Source: Sarcophilus harrisii (Eukaryota; Chordata; Mammalia; Dasyuromorphia; Dasyuridae). Taken from it: a stretch of 64,000 bases of DNA. Position 1 is the stretch's first letter. Each line of letters starts with the position of its first letter. Shown piece by piece: positions 48,683-60,800 of this stretch. Location: NCBI RefSeq assembly GCF_902635505.1, contig NC_045429.1, forward strand, positions 427,269,669 to 427,333,668. The letters are read 5' to 3'. The translations under genes and the position numbers were made by a program. The notes beneath the pieces were generated by a model, which saw only the letters and a program-made list of their open reading frames with translations, was not told where the DNA came from and searched no databases.

Positions 48683-49056
48683 GGATTCTGGGAAGATGGC
48701 AGAGTAGGTTGGTAAATTTCAAGCTCTTCTGATTTCCCTCTCAAATAGAACAAATTTGCACCTCACAGTGAACATAGACTGATGAAAAATCAAGAAGACT
48801 TGGGGCAGAACAGGAGTCCTCCTGATAAAACCTGAGAAGGTTAAAAAAAAACTTTGGGCCAGGGATTAACCCTAAGTGCAAACATCTCTGGGTTAATTCT
48901 GGGGGAACATCAAGTGGGGAGCCCTGCGGCTGCTGGAGGATAGAGCTCCAGGTATGGTTTGGGGTTCCTGGTCAGAGGGGAGAGCTGAGGTGAAGCCAGA
49001 AGCACCATCTCCCTCCACTCCAGGTTTAGAGATGCTTGCACTAATGCCTTTTACTA

Positions 49057-49088
<32 letters not shown>

Positions 49089-50126
49089 AAAAAAAAACAA
49101 AGGAAGAAAGAACATTACCATAGAGACATATTATAGGAACAGGGAAGATGGGTTCATCTTCAGAGGAGGACACTGAAGTAAAAAAAAAGCTTCTACCCCA
49201 AAGAGTGATGCGAAATGGGTCCCTTCCCAGAGAGAATTTTTAGAAGAACTCAAAAGAGAATTTAAAAAATCAAATGAGAGACCTTGAGGAAAAACTGAAA
49301 AAAAATTCAAGAAAAATGAGATTATGAAAAAAAAGTTAACCAATTAGAAAAGGAGATACAGTCTCAAAGACAAAAATAACTCTTTGATTGAAGAGGAAAC
49401 CAGTGAAGCTATGAGAGACCAAAAAATAATAAAACAGATTATAAAGAATGAAAAAAATAGTACAGAATGTAAAGCATTTTATAAGAAAAATAACAGATTT
49501 GGAGAACAGATTGAAAATATAAAATATAAGAATAACTGGACTGCCTAAAAATTGTGATCAAATAATCACAACTTGTTACAATAATGCAAGAAACAACTTA
49601 AGAAAATTGTCCTGCACTAATACATTGTTGATGAATTGTGAATGGATCCAGCTATTCTGGAGAGTGATTTGGAATTATGCTCAAAAGGTTATCAAACTGT
49701 GCATACCCTTTGATCCAGCAGTGTTTCTACTGGGTTTATATCCCAAAGAATTCTTAAAGGAGGGACCACATGTGCAAAAATATTTGTGGCAGTCTTTTTT
49801 ATAGTAACAAAAAACTGGAAACAGAATGGATGCAGTAGAGAATGGCTGAATAAGTTATGGTATATAAATGCTATGGAATATTATTGTTCTATAAGAAATG
49901 GTTAGCAGGATGATTTTAGAGAGGCCTGGAGAAATTTACTTATGTGAAATGAGCAGAACCAGGATTTCATTGTGCATGGCAACAGTAAGTTATACGAAGA
50001 TCAATTCTGATGGATGTGGCTTTTCTCAATAATGAGACAATTCAGGTCAATTCCAATAATCTTGTGATGATGAGAACCATCTATAACCAGAGAGAGGACT
50101 GGGGACTGAGTGTGGATCACAACATG
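48683..50126 (+). mobile_element. Internally deleted L1 LINE (5' end joined to 3' end)
   Basis: Opens with ggaagatggcagagtagg, the hallmark of an L1 5' end. ORF1-like text follows (ttcatcttcagaggagga, agaataactggactgcct). At about 49608-49616 it jumps to the end of ORF2 (ccctttgatccagcagtg, ggaatggctgaataagttat) and stops in the 3' UTR (gtggatcacaacat). Most of ORF2 is missing. An (AAAAC)n run lies at 49060-49100. Confidence 0.8.
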
Positions 50127-50819
50127 TTAGGATTCTTACAAAGTGTTAAGTTAGTTGTCTAATTTTAGCATCATGCTTAGCAGTTCTCTAGTTCAGAGTT
50201 CACACTTTTCACACACTAAATATGTAAACATGAATATATCCTTTCTTAACTACTAGCCTGCTTGAGGGTAATCGGAAGGATGAAAGAGGGAAAAAGGAAT
50301 AAAGTAAAAAAGATGAGCACCAGAGAACAAAAGTACAATTTATAAGGAAGTAAAGAAAAGATGGACATTCATGAATATAATTTCTTCTATCAATATTTAT
50401 ACTTTCTTGATCAGGTAATTTGTTTATATATTTTGAATCCTCCATGATGTTTTGCTGGGCACATGACAATGTTCTCCTTTGTTTTGTTTCATTTTGTTTT
50501 GTATTCCTTTTCTGTTTTTCTTTTTTCTTATTTTTTAAAAAATAAAACAAATTATTTTAAATAAAAATAAATAAATAAAATAAAAATAAGAATACTAAAG
50601 AAAAGAAAGAAAAAAGAAAGTTACAGGGAAGGAAGACAGCAAAATTCTGAACTGAAATAACTGGAAGACTGATGGCTTCCTCCACAGAAATAGGGAATAT
50701 CTTAAGATAGGTGAGTTTTGGGGAAAAGATAATGTTATGAGCTCCATGATGCCGATCACAACCCATTCAGGTCTGCCATGGAGCTAGGGGTTTTAATAAT
50801 AGCTGGAATTTATATAGTG

Positions 50820-51005
50820 ATTTTCTTTCTTTCTTTCTTCCTTTCTTCCTTCCTCCCTCCCTCCCTTTTCTTTTTTCTTGCTGAGGCATTTGGGGTTAGG
50901 TCACACAGCTGGGAAGGGTTAAATGTATGAGGGCAGATTTGAACTCAGGTCCTCCTGACTTCAGGGCTGGTGCTGTCACCACTGCACCATCTAGCTACCC
51001 CTTAT
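50820..51005 (-). mobile_element. Marsupial tRNA-derived SINE with (TTTC)n tail
   Basis: Tail (TTTC/TTCC)n at 50821-50870, then cacacagctgggaagggtta, ctcaggtcctcctgacttca, ccatctagctacccc in reverse orientation. Confidence 0.82.
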
Positions 51006-51192
51006 ATGGTGATTTTCAAATATTATTTTATTCTCCTTTGGAGGTAGGTATTATTATCCCCTTTTACAAATGAGGAAATTGAGGTTTGAGGTTAAAAGAT
51101 TTGTTCATGGTCATAGTTATAAGTTACTAAGTGAACTCAGGTTTTGCTGACTCCAAGTCCAATGTTCTTGTCACTGAACCACCCAGCTGCAA
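51006..51192 (-). mobile_element. MIR SINE
   Basis: Reverse MIR: gtaggtattattatcccctt, caaatgaggaaattgagg, gaactcaggttttgctgact, ccacccagctgc. Confidence 0.75.
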
Positions 51193-51424
51193 TCACTTCC
51201 TACATCCTTTGTGAGACACCTGCCTAGGAAAACACAAAATATATTGTTTCCACTAATCCCTTCTCACCTTTCTCATCTATAGACTCTGAAGGTATTTGCT
51301 ATCATCATCAATAGATATTTTTTGAGCATCCTCAAGATTGATGGCACTGTGGGAAAAAAGGCACTTGGTGTTGGATTTGCATATGTTGTGAGAGAGATGA
51401 AATTGATACTTACATTACCAAGGT

Positions 51425-51650
51425 AATTTAGAAAGCCAAGGTCATCCATTGTATTCTAGGCCATCACCAGTTGTTTTAACTTTTATTCTGCTATTGATGA
51501 TTCTGATTCTGATTGGATTCTGAAGGAGAGAGTGAGTCTCATGACTTTATGCAGCTCTGCTTCACTTAAATCCAATTCAGGAACTAGTCAAGACATCACC
51601 TGTGATGTCACTGGTTCTCTTCAAGAATGAAGGAAGAACAACAAAAACAG
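51425..51650 (+). mobile_element. Marsupial SINE (gaacaacaa-tailed family)
   Basis: ccaaggtcatccattgtatt, ctaggccatcaccagttgtt, agtcaagacatcacctgtga, ggaagaacaacaaaaacag. Confidence 0.72.
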
Positions 51651-52240
51651 CCATGGTCATCATGTGGTCTGGAAGAGAAGGGATAGTCATGATGGATTGA
51701 GAGTATGCTACCAAAAGCAACTGCACTAGGTTCCTGGAGCAGGATTAACTGTTGTAATGACTGATGCTGGATGCAGAAGAGAAACCAAAAAACTGCCATA
51801 ATGAAGGTAAGGGTGGAATAGGGGAATGTTGGAGTATAATGGGTAAAGTCTTAATGAGATTATGTTGGAGACAAGTCTCATGATTAGCTTCTATAGAGAG
51901 AGATGGCTATAATCCATCTTCTCAACCTTTGATTGGTCCATTACATGTGATCCCCACCTAAAATTTCACCCATACAGAAAGATTTTTTTCAATCTTCTTA
52001 ATTCCAGTGCCTTTGTTGATTATCCTGTAGATTATTTGTACAAGTTGTTAGCATATTGTCTCCTCCATTGAATTGGGAGACTGGTAGAGGAAGAGAATAA
52101 ATATTTTTATAGTGCCTACTATGTGCCAGACATTGTGTTAAATGCTTTATAAATATCACCTTGATCATTGCAACCACACTTCAAGGTCAGTGCTCTTATT
52201 ATTCCCAGTTTAGGGACTGAATTAGATTTTGTTACCTAGA

Positions 52241-52433
52241 ACAAAGCTTTTTAAATTATGGATCATGATCCCATAAGGAGTCTCATAACTGAATGTGGGG
52301 GTCACAAAAGTATGATTTATTATCAGTAAATATTTGATAGATATACCTATTTTATATATCTATATACCCAGAATTATATAAAAATTTTTTGGACAAAAAG
52401 AGGTCATGAGTAGAAATAGTTTAACAAGCCCTG
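52241..52433. mobile_element. hAT-type MITE, copy 3
   Basis: caaagctttttaaattatgg, aatgtgggggtcacaaaagt, tgatttattatcagtaaata, ending agtttaacaagccctg. Confidence 0.65.
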
Positions 52434-52609
52434 ACTAGAGGAAGAAATGTGGTTTAATGGCTGGGTTGTGGTAACTTATAGTGCTAGGTTGTTTATAGTT
52501 TCTTGTGATTACAATAAAGCAAGTATGACTATTTTCTGCAGACTACAGAAAATACAAAATGGAAAGTAATTGGTAGGTACAGAGTGAAGGAAGAGCTAAA
52601 TGACCCCTA

Positions 52610-52792
52610 AATAATAGCAGCTAGCATTTATAAGGCACTCCCCATTTGACAAGTGAGGAAATTGAGGTGAAATGACTTGTCCAGAGTCATTCAGCTAGTT
52701 AGTGTCTAAGACCACTTTTAAATTTAGGTCTTCCTCATTCAGGACCCATTGCTTTAACCACTGACCCACCAAGTTATCTCACAACTTGGCTA
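52610..52792 (-). mobile_element. MIR SINE fragment
   Basis: Reverse MIR: agctagcatttataaggcac, gtgaggaaattgaggtgaaa, cttgtccagagtcattcagc. Confidence 0.65.
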
Positions 52793-53679
52793 GCTAGGTC
52801 AGATACTTTAAAGTGATTATGGATCACGTGGTATAAACATTTAAACACATTTTTTTTGTGGCAAGTAATACCTTTATCAGCCATATCATTAAAACAAACA
52901 ACCAACCCAGAGATGACTCCTAAAATTATCAGAAATAAAGGTCATGAGAAAAGCATAATCGATTGCAGATTCTCCTCTTCTTGATTCTACAATTAAGTTT
53001 TAAGTTCAGAGAATCTGAAGAAAACATTGTCAGGGTGTTCAGTCTAAGGGTTGGTCACCAAAAATTATTCTGTAGATTACAAAACAATTCAATCCATTGT
53101 GCAGGTCCAGAGGGAAGTATCCATTTTAAATAAGACCAGGCTGTTGATATCACTTATTTGTCATCTGAATATAAAATAGCTGTGAGGAGCTCCAGCTTGA
53201 CTGTGGACCATAACAGGAAGCTTGGGCAAGAAAATATTGCTCAACAGAATCATTTCGGGTTATCCGCCAAATGTACCTATCCTCTCCAAATGTTTCTCCT
53301 GCTATGGCAAAGGAAATCTCATTTTGCTAAGATTTGAGTGAGCTATAAATACCTCATTTTGTTCAGGTATGGCCTGAGTCAGGCCCTCTGCAGGACAAAT
53401 AGAGCAGTGCCTTTTTGGAAAGCAGAATGGATGGTGTCCTGTTTAGTTAGAGGACAGAGTAGATGAGTCAACATAGCCTAAGGGCAAAGAAGGCAGATTT
53501 TGGAGACTGAAGACCTAGATTCATATGTAACTTCATCTGTAACTATGTACCCAACTTTGGGAAAGCCACATGACTTCTCTGACTCTCAGCTTCTTCACTT
53601 TTTTTTTTTTTCCCCTTAAAGGAGAATTATACTAGATAAATTCTGAGGTCACTTTCCATCTCTAGGTCTTGCCTCTTAG

Positions 53680-53945
53680 ACGAAGTGAGTTAGCACCATG
53701 GACAGAGCTTTGATTATTCTCTCCTAGGACTGGCCTAGAGTTAGGAAAACTTGAGTTCAGATTTGACCTCAGACACTCACTACCTGAATAAGACACTTCA
53801 CCTCAGTTTCCTCAGCCATAAAATGGGATCAATAACATGATCTACTTTATTGGGTTGTCAGGAAGAACATATGAGATAATATTTTTAAAGTGCTTGGCAC
53901 ATAGTAGATAATATATAAATTGTAGCCATTATTAGTATTTAGGAG
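53680..53945 (+). mobile_element. MIR SINE
   Basis: gacctcagacactcactacc, cctcagtttcctcagccata, aaagtgcttggcacatagta. Confidence 0.72.
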
Positions 53946-55489
53946 CTGATTAGTCCCTTTATTCTGTATCTAACAGCTCTTTTTTCAGTCTTGAATTCTC
54001 TTCAGTTTGTAAAAAATTCATAGTTGCTTTATTGTAAACACAAGAAACTGCAAACAACTTATGTGTTTAAGTCTGAGGTGGGACAATAGCATATGCATGT
54101 TATTCTGCCCCGACTCCATCCCTGATGTTACTTTCTTTCCTTTGTATATATTTCATGTTTACTCATCTGAGCACATGCTGTTTTACATCAGTGGAAGATT
54201 AGCTCTTGGAGGAGTCATTCTGGTTTTATTATGTACTTTGTTTCCCTAAAATCTAGCACTTTCAGCGTAGTTCATGGTAGATACTTAATAACCTTTTTGT
54301 TTAATGAATGAATAAATGAATCCATGAATTTCATCAGAATCAAATACTATGGCATCTTGAAAATATCAACTATGAAGAATACAAATGTGTAAATATTTTG
54401 AAAAGATCAAAGAAGGCATAGGACAAAGTAATGGCTATTGTTGTGAATTTAGTCATGCTTAAATGTGCTCTCTTTTTTCTTTCTCTGTTTTCTAATATAT
54501 ATATATATAATTATGATTTTCTGGTTTTATTATGGATATTATTTATTATAAATTATTTATTATGCTTTTATTTCTCTAAGTCACAGCATCTCAAGAAATA
54601 GAAGAGACCTCAGAGGTTGTTTGAAGTTAGCCCAGCCTAAAAACAAAGAATTCCTTGTAGTATCTTAAAGAGATTGTCAATGAAATTATAATGGTCAAAC
54701 TTGATTCCAAGAAACTGATAGAAGACATTTCCCTCACTTCTCTGCAAAATTAGGAATGTGGATGTGGAACTCTGCAAATGTCATACTTTCTGATTCATTG
54801 GTTGGTTTTGTCAAACTTCCTCCTCCCTCTTAAAAATTTTTTTTTATAAGGCACAGCTCTCTGGGACAAGGAGGAGCAAGGTACAGAACAAAAAGTATAT
54901 TGGGAAATGTAGGTAATCAAAAGGAAAGGATGTCAAAAAATGTATTATTAAATACATTAAATAAATAAAAAAGGGAGCTTGGTAGTGGTCATGATGCTGT
55001 GTATTATATACAATTACAGGGATTGGACCTGTGATTTCATTGACATAGGAAACTCTCAGGTAAGGAAAGTCTTTTTACTAATGCAGGTTGGCATTTTCTC
55101 TGTAACTTACATGGTTTTCTTCTAATACAGAGAGTTTAAATTGATTTGACAAGGCTGTTATGTGTGAGAGGTGGAACTTGAACCCAAGGATTCGGGCTTT
55201 AATGTCTGCTCTCTATTAATAATAAATGTTATTTTCTTTCACTTAAAGTGTGTATGGTAGGATGAAGTATAGAAATATTTAACACCCAATTCCCTCAGTT
55301 CCTGATGTTACAAATAGATTTTAGGAAATAGTGATTAAGGGTCATGGCTTTGAAAATATTTGTTTTTTTTAACATTTTTGGTTGTTGGTTTATTGCATTT
55401 TTGTTAGGTTATTTCACAGATGAGAACTTTACCCTGATGAGATTATATAACTATGAAAAAAGCATATTTATTAAATACATAGGTAAATT

Positions 55490-55740
55490 TAGGAGTAGCT
55501 AAGTGGCACAGTGGATAGAACACTGGGATTGGATGTAGGAAGATTCATCTTCCTGAGTTCAAATATATCCTCAGACACTAGCTGTAAGACCCTGGGCAAG
55601 TCACTTAACCCTATTTGCCTCAGTTTCCTTATTTGTAAAATGAGCTGGAGAAGAAAATGGGAGACCACCCCAATGTCTTTGCCTAGAGGACTTCCAATGG
55701 AATCATGAAAAATTGGATACAATTAAACAACAACAAAAAT
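55490..55740 (+). mobile_element. RTE-tailed marsupial SINE
   Basis: aggagtagctaagtggcaca, agaccctgggcaagtcactt, gctggagaagaaaatgggag, acaattaaacaacaacaaaa. Confidence 0.88.
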
Positions 55741-55849
55741 ATTAAGCTCATAGTTTTTTAAAAGTCTGAAAATAATGAAATCCAGTTGATAGCCACATGA
55801 ATTTAGACCACCAATTTTGATCTGGAAAAGAGACCTTATCCAATTTTCT

Positions 55850-56135
55850 AATATTAGGAGCTAGACAGCACAATCTGTTGGAGATGGAAATGGGGTCAGG
55901 AAAATCTGAGTTTGAATGCAGTCTCTGGCTCTTACTAGTTGTATAATGCTGGGCAAATTATTGAACTTCTCTCAGCCTCAATTTTCTTATCTGTAAAAAT
56001 GGAGGTAATAACAGCATTTACCTCACAGGCTTGTTATGGGGATTAAATAAGTGTACACATACATATATATTTTATATACACACACACACATACACGACTT
56101 TGCAAATCTTAAAGAGTTATATAAATGTCATTATT
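55850..56135 (+). mobile_element. MIR SINE interrupted by a (CA)n patch
   Basis: tgggcaaattattgaacttc, ttttcttatctgtaaaaatg, cctcacaggcttgttatggg, then (CA)n near 56080 and the MIR end. Confidence 0.7.
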
Positions 56136-56544
56136 GTCACTGTCAGTCAAATCTTAAAAGTTACAAGAAAGAATGAATATACAGGATATATAGTCTGCCT
56201 CCTTTGGTGGGTTGTGGCCAAGGAAATGAAGTTAAAGTCTGTGTAGGTAGCAAAGGAGTCTCATTTCCCACAGACCTGTGTTTAAATGAGATTATCCATT
56301 CCTTATCAAGTAAAACATTCTTCTTGGGATCATTGACAGCCATCACCATGAGATGGCGATCCAGCACCACTCTGGAGCTCTTGATCTTTGCTGTGAATCA
56401 GTGAGTTTGGCTGATGTGAGCTCTCTGGGGAGAGGTTGGTCGCTGGTTACCTGCACCAGGTGCATTCATCGTTGATGACTCTTCAGAAGACATCAAATTC
56501 TCTGAGGTTTGGTTTCAGTAGCAAGGAGTAGAGAAAAATGAAAA

Positions 56545-56730
56545 GAGCTAGGAACTAACTCATCTTCCTGGGTTAAAATCTGACCTCAGGTAGTAACTAT
56601 GTGATTCTGTTTGCCTAAGTTTCCTTATCTGTTCAATGAGGTGGAGAAGGAAATGGCAAACCATTCTGGTATCTTTGCCGAGAAAACCTCAAAAGGGATT
56701 ATGAAGAGTAGCATATGGCTAAACAACCAT
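56545..56730 (+). mobile_element. RTE-tailed marsupial SINE
   Basis: actcatcttcctgggttaaa, ggagaaggaaatggcaaacc, attatgaagagtagcatatg. The tail carries gaagagtagcatatgg where other copies have gaagagtcagac. Confidence 0.78.
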
Positions 56731-56846
56731 CACAAAAATCTTTACAATGTAGAGGATTGCATGTTTGATTGACTTTTATGAAGTAATTGTTTACTGTGCC
56801 TTCAATCTGTTCCTAAGAAGTCTGAGCTTGGATTAGACCTCAGGAT

Positions 56847-56849
<3 letters not shown>

Positions 56850-56880
<31 letters not shown>
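56850..56880. repeat. (TG)n microsatellite
   Basis: About 15 perfect TG units. Confidence 0.97.
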
Positions 56881-56884
<4 letters not shown>

Positions 56885-57328
56885 CACGCTGGGGATGACA
56901 TGTTGGGAAGTGAAAAATCTCTAAGTAACAGTGCTTAGCATTATTCCTGGCACATAGTAGGTGCTTAATAAATGTTTGTTTACTGACTACCTTCTCTAAG
57001 ATTGTTTGAAAACATCATAGAAGTAGAGCAGAAAGGGACCTGAGAAAGTCTCCTAAGATTTAGGTCTAGAGCTTGAAGAAAGCTCAGAGGCTATCAATCC
57101 AATGCTTTCATTTTGTAGATGAGAAAATTCAGAGTAGTTCGATGAAGTTTTCAAACAACATCATCCTACACAGGAGCTAAGGGTCAGGGTCCTGATTTGA
57201 GAGATGGTGCCATGTATCTCCCTCCTTATATTACACATGGAGAAACAGGGGCACAGTGAAGTAAAATAACTTTTCTGAGTCCACACAGGAAGTAAGCAGG
57301 AGAGCTGGGATCTTTAAACTGTTTTTAA

Positions 57329-57398
57329 AATGGCAAACCATTCTGGTATCTTTGCCAAGAAAACCTCAAAAGAGATCATGAAGAGTAGAATATGGCTA
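57329..57398 (+). repeat. 70-bp SINE-tail duplicate
   Basis: Matches 56651-56721 with about four differences, including the unusual gaagagtag.atatggct ending. Confidence 0.8.
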
Positions 57399-57514
57399 TA
57401 TTCTGGAATGTGACAAATGGTTTTTATTTCAGTTTACTATCTGAGAGTCCAGTATTTTAAACATGGCCGAGGACGAGAAACACACTTCAGAAAACATTAG
57501 TTAAATGCTATTCA

Positions 57515-57520
57515 TTTATT
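57515..57520 (-). terminator. Poly(A) signal of the repetitive protein gene
   Basis: Minus-strand AATAAA about 315 nt after the stop codon, the first one met downstream of the stop. It implies a 3' UTR of roughly 57495-57835, which looks largely free of repeats. Confidence 0.6.
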
Positions 57521-57835
57521 ATTGATTTTCATACAAGCTTTGAATTTGATCCAGAAATATCCTCCAGGTAAACCTTGAGAACTTGGATTTTAAAGATGTC
57601 ATAACTAGTCACATCTCTACTGGAGACATGACAGATACTTGCTTTCTTCCTTCACCTTAAATCATCCCTATGATCTTTGACCCCCCAGAAACCAAAAGAT
57701 ACTGCTGTCATACAATAGTTTTGCTATGTTGACTTAAAGAAAAAGAAAAAAAATCAGAAGGTATAATCTTTTTAGTGTGGATCATAGTGAAGCATATCTG
57801 ACATCCGAAATACCTATGGAAATCTAGATGGGACT

Positions 57836-60800
57836 TTAGAAGTCATCTTCAAAGAATGGAGAAGCCTGTGGGTTCCCAATATTCTCCTGGCACTCATAGG
57901 CTTTCCTGGTGCAGCATGAAGAGCATTGATGGTCACCTGATTTCCATATAAGATCGGGATAGTAAGCCTCATCTGTAAGATATTCTTCCCTATTTGGTTC
58001 TATGTACTCATCTGGGTTGTCCCCTTCTTCTTCCCACTCTTGAATTGGATAGTCACCAGAACTCCTTTCAACTGGTTCCCACCCCCATTGTTGCCTCTCA
58101 CTGGAATAATCATCAGCTGATTGCCAATCATGAGACTGATAAGGATCTTCCATAGTGGATTCAAAGATTCCTACATGTCTGCCATGTTGATCATCTTCAA
58201 AGGCAGAGTGAGAAGCATTATTTTGTCTGCTTTGTTCATCTTTTTGTTCTGATGGGTCTTGGATACAATAGCATAACCAATTGCCTTTTTGCTTGGTCAA
58301 AAAATACACATCACAGTGTATTGGGTTATCCTTTATCTCCACCAGTGATCCTTGAGTATTGGGGTGGATTTCTGGAGTTTGAGGTTTAACCTGGCGTCTC
58401 CCATCATCCCTTGGTACTGGGGTCTGTTGTCTTCTGTCATCCTGGATTATTGGAGATTGAGGTCTAACTTGGTGTCTCTCATCATCCCTTGGTACCTCTT
58501 GTCTTCTGTCATCCTGAGGCCTAACTTGGCGTCTCCCATCATCCCTTGGTACCTGTTGTCTTGTGTCATCATGGATTTCTGGGGACTGAGGCCTAACTTG
58601 GCATCTCCCATCATCCCTTGGTACTGGGGTCTGTTGCCTTCTGTCATCTTGGATTTCTGGAGATGTAAGTGTAACTTGGCGTCTCCCATCATCCTTTAAT
58701 AATGGAGTCTGTTGCCTTCTGTCATCATGGGTTTCTGGAAACTGAGGTCTAACTTGGCTTCTCCCATCATCCCTTGGTACTTGTTGCCTTCTGTCATCCT
58801 GTATTTCTGGAGATGCAGGTGTAACTCGGAGTTTCCCATCATCTCTTGGTACTGAGGTCTGTTGCCTTCTGTTATCCCGTATTTCTGGAGACGTCGGTGT
58901 AACTTGGCATCTCTCATCATCCCTTGGTACCTGTTGCCTTCTGTCATCCTGAGGCCTAACTTGGCGTCTCCCATCATCCCTTAGTAATGGTGTCTGTTGC
59001 CTTCTGTCATCCTGGATTTCTGGAGACATAGGTGTAACTTGGCTTCTCCCATCATCCCTTGGCACCTGTTGCCTTCTGTCATCTTGAGGCTTAACTTGGC
59101 GTCTTCCATCATCTCTTAGTACTGGGGTCTCTTGCCTTCTGTCATCCTGGATTTCTGGAGATGTAGGTGTAACTTGACGTCTCCCATCATCCTTTGGTAC
59201 TAGGGTCTCTTGCCTTCTGTCATCCTGGATTCTTGGAGACTGAGGCCTAACTTGGCATCTCCCATCATCCCTTGGTACCTGTTGCCTTCGGTCATCCTGA
59301 GCCCTAACTTGACGTTTCCCATCATCCCTTAGTAATGGAGTCTGTTGCCTTCTGTCATCCTGGATTACTGGAGATTGAGGCCTAACTTGGCGTCTGCCAT
59401 CATCTCTTGGTACTGAGGACTGTTGTCTTCTGTCATCCTGTATTTCTGGAGACATAGGTGTAATTTGGCGTCTCCCATCATCCCTTGGTACCTGTTGTCT
59501 TGTGTCATCATGGATTTCTGGGCACTGAGGCCTAAATTGGCGTCTCCCATCATCCCTTGGTACTGGGGTCTGTTGCCTTCTGTTATCCTGAGGCCTAACT
59601 TGGAGTCTCCCATCATCTCTTGGTACTAGGGTCTGTTGCCTTCTGTCATCCTGGATTTCTGGGGACATAGGTGTAATTTGGCATCTCCCATCATCCCTTG
59701 GTACCTGTTGCCTTCTGTCATCCTGTATTTCATGAGAGATAGGTGTAATTTGGCGTCTCCCATCATCCCTTGGTACCTGTTGTCTTGTGTCATCATGGAT
59801 TTCTGGGGACTGAGGCCTAACTTGGTGTGTCCCATCATCTCTTGGTACTGGGGCCTCTTGCCTTCTGTCATCCTGGATTTCTGGGAACTGAGGTCTAACT
59901 TGGCGTCTCCCATCATCCCTTGGTACCTGTTGTCTTGTGTCATCATGGATTTCTGGGAACTGAGGCCTAACTTGGCATCTCCCATCATTCCTTGGTACTA
60001 GAGTCTCTTGCCTTCTGTCATCATGGATTTCTGGGAACTGAGGCCTAATTTGGCGTCTCTCATACTCCCTTGGTACTGGGGTCTCTTGCCTTCTGTCATC
60101 CTGTATTTCGTGAGAGATAGGTGTAATTTGGCGTCTCCCATCATCCCTTGGTACCTGTTGTCTTGTGTCATCATGGATTTCTGGGGACTGAGTCCTAACT
60201 TGGTGTGTCCCATCATCTCGTGGTACTGGGGTCTCTTGCTTTCTGTCATCATGGATTTCTGGGAACTGAGACCTAACTTGGCATCTCCCATCATTCCTTG
60301 GTACTAGAGTCTCTTGCCTTCTGTCATCATGGATTTCTGGGAACTGAGGCCTAATTTGGCGTCTCTCATACTCCCTTGGTACTGGGGTCTCTTGCCTTCT
60401 GTCATCATGGATTTCTGGGAACTCAGGCCTAACTTGGCGTCTTCCATCATCCCTTAGTACCTGTTGCCTTCTGCCATCCTGAGGACTAACTTGGCATCTC
60501 ACATCATCCCTTGGTACCTGTTGCTTTCTGTCATCCTGGATTTCTGGAGACATAGGTGTAACTTGGCTTCTCCCATCATCGCTTGGCACCTGTTGCCTTC
60601 GGTCATCCTGAGGACTAATTTGGCATCTCACATCATCCCTTGGCACCTGTTGCCTTCTGTCATCCTGAGGCCTAACTTGGTGTCTTCCATCATCTCTTAG
60701 TACTGGGGTCTCTTGCCTTCTGTCATCATGGATTTCTGGGAACTGAAGCCTAACTTGACGTCTCCCATCATGCTTTGGTACTGGGGTCTCTTGCCTTCTG

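Larger units (their letters stand above)
30850..57490. other. Intergenic region between S100A11 and the repetitive protein gene
   Basis: No exon recognised in 26.6 kb. It is filled with nested L1s (32.8-33.8, 36.4-39.0, 42.9-43.7, 48.7-50.1 kb), L2 fragments, SINEs, MIR, hAT-like elements and microsatellites. Stretches where I see nothing nameable: 40460-41000, 41210-42060, 44760-45190, 47330-48680, 52800-53670, 54250-55480 and 56730-57320. Confidence 0.7.

Noticed and set aside
50125-50760. Possible element starting at tgttaggattcttacaaag, with gatcacaac at both edges
   Set aside because: The short match at the edges may be chance, the L1 3' UTR does not resume on the right side, and no family could be named.
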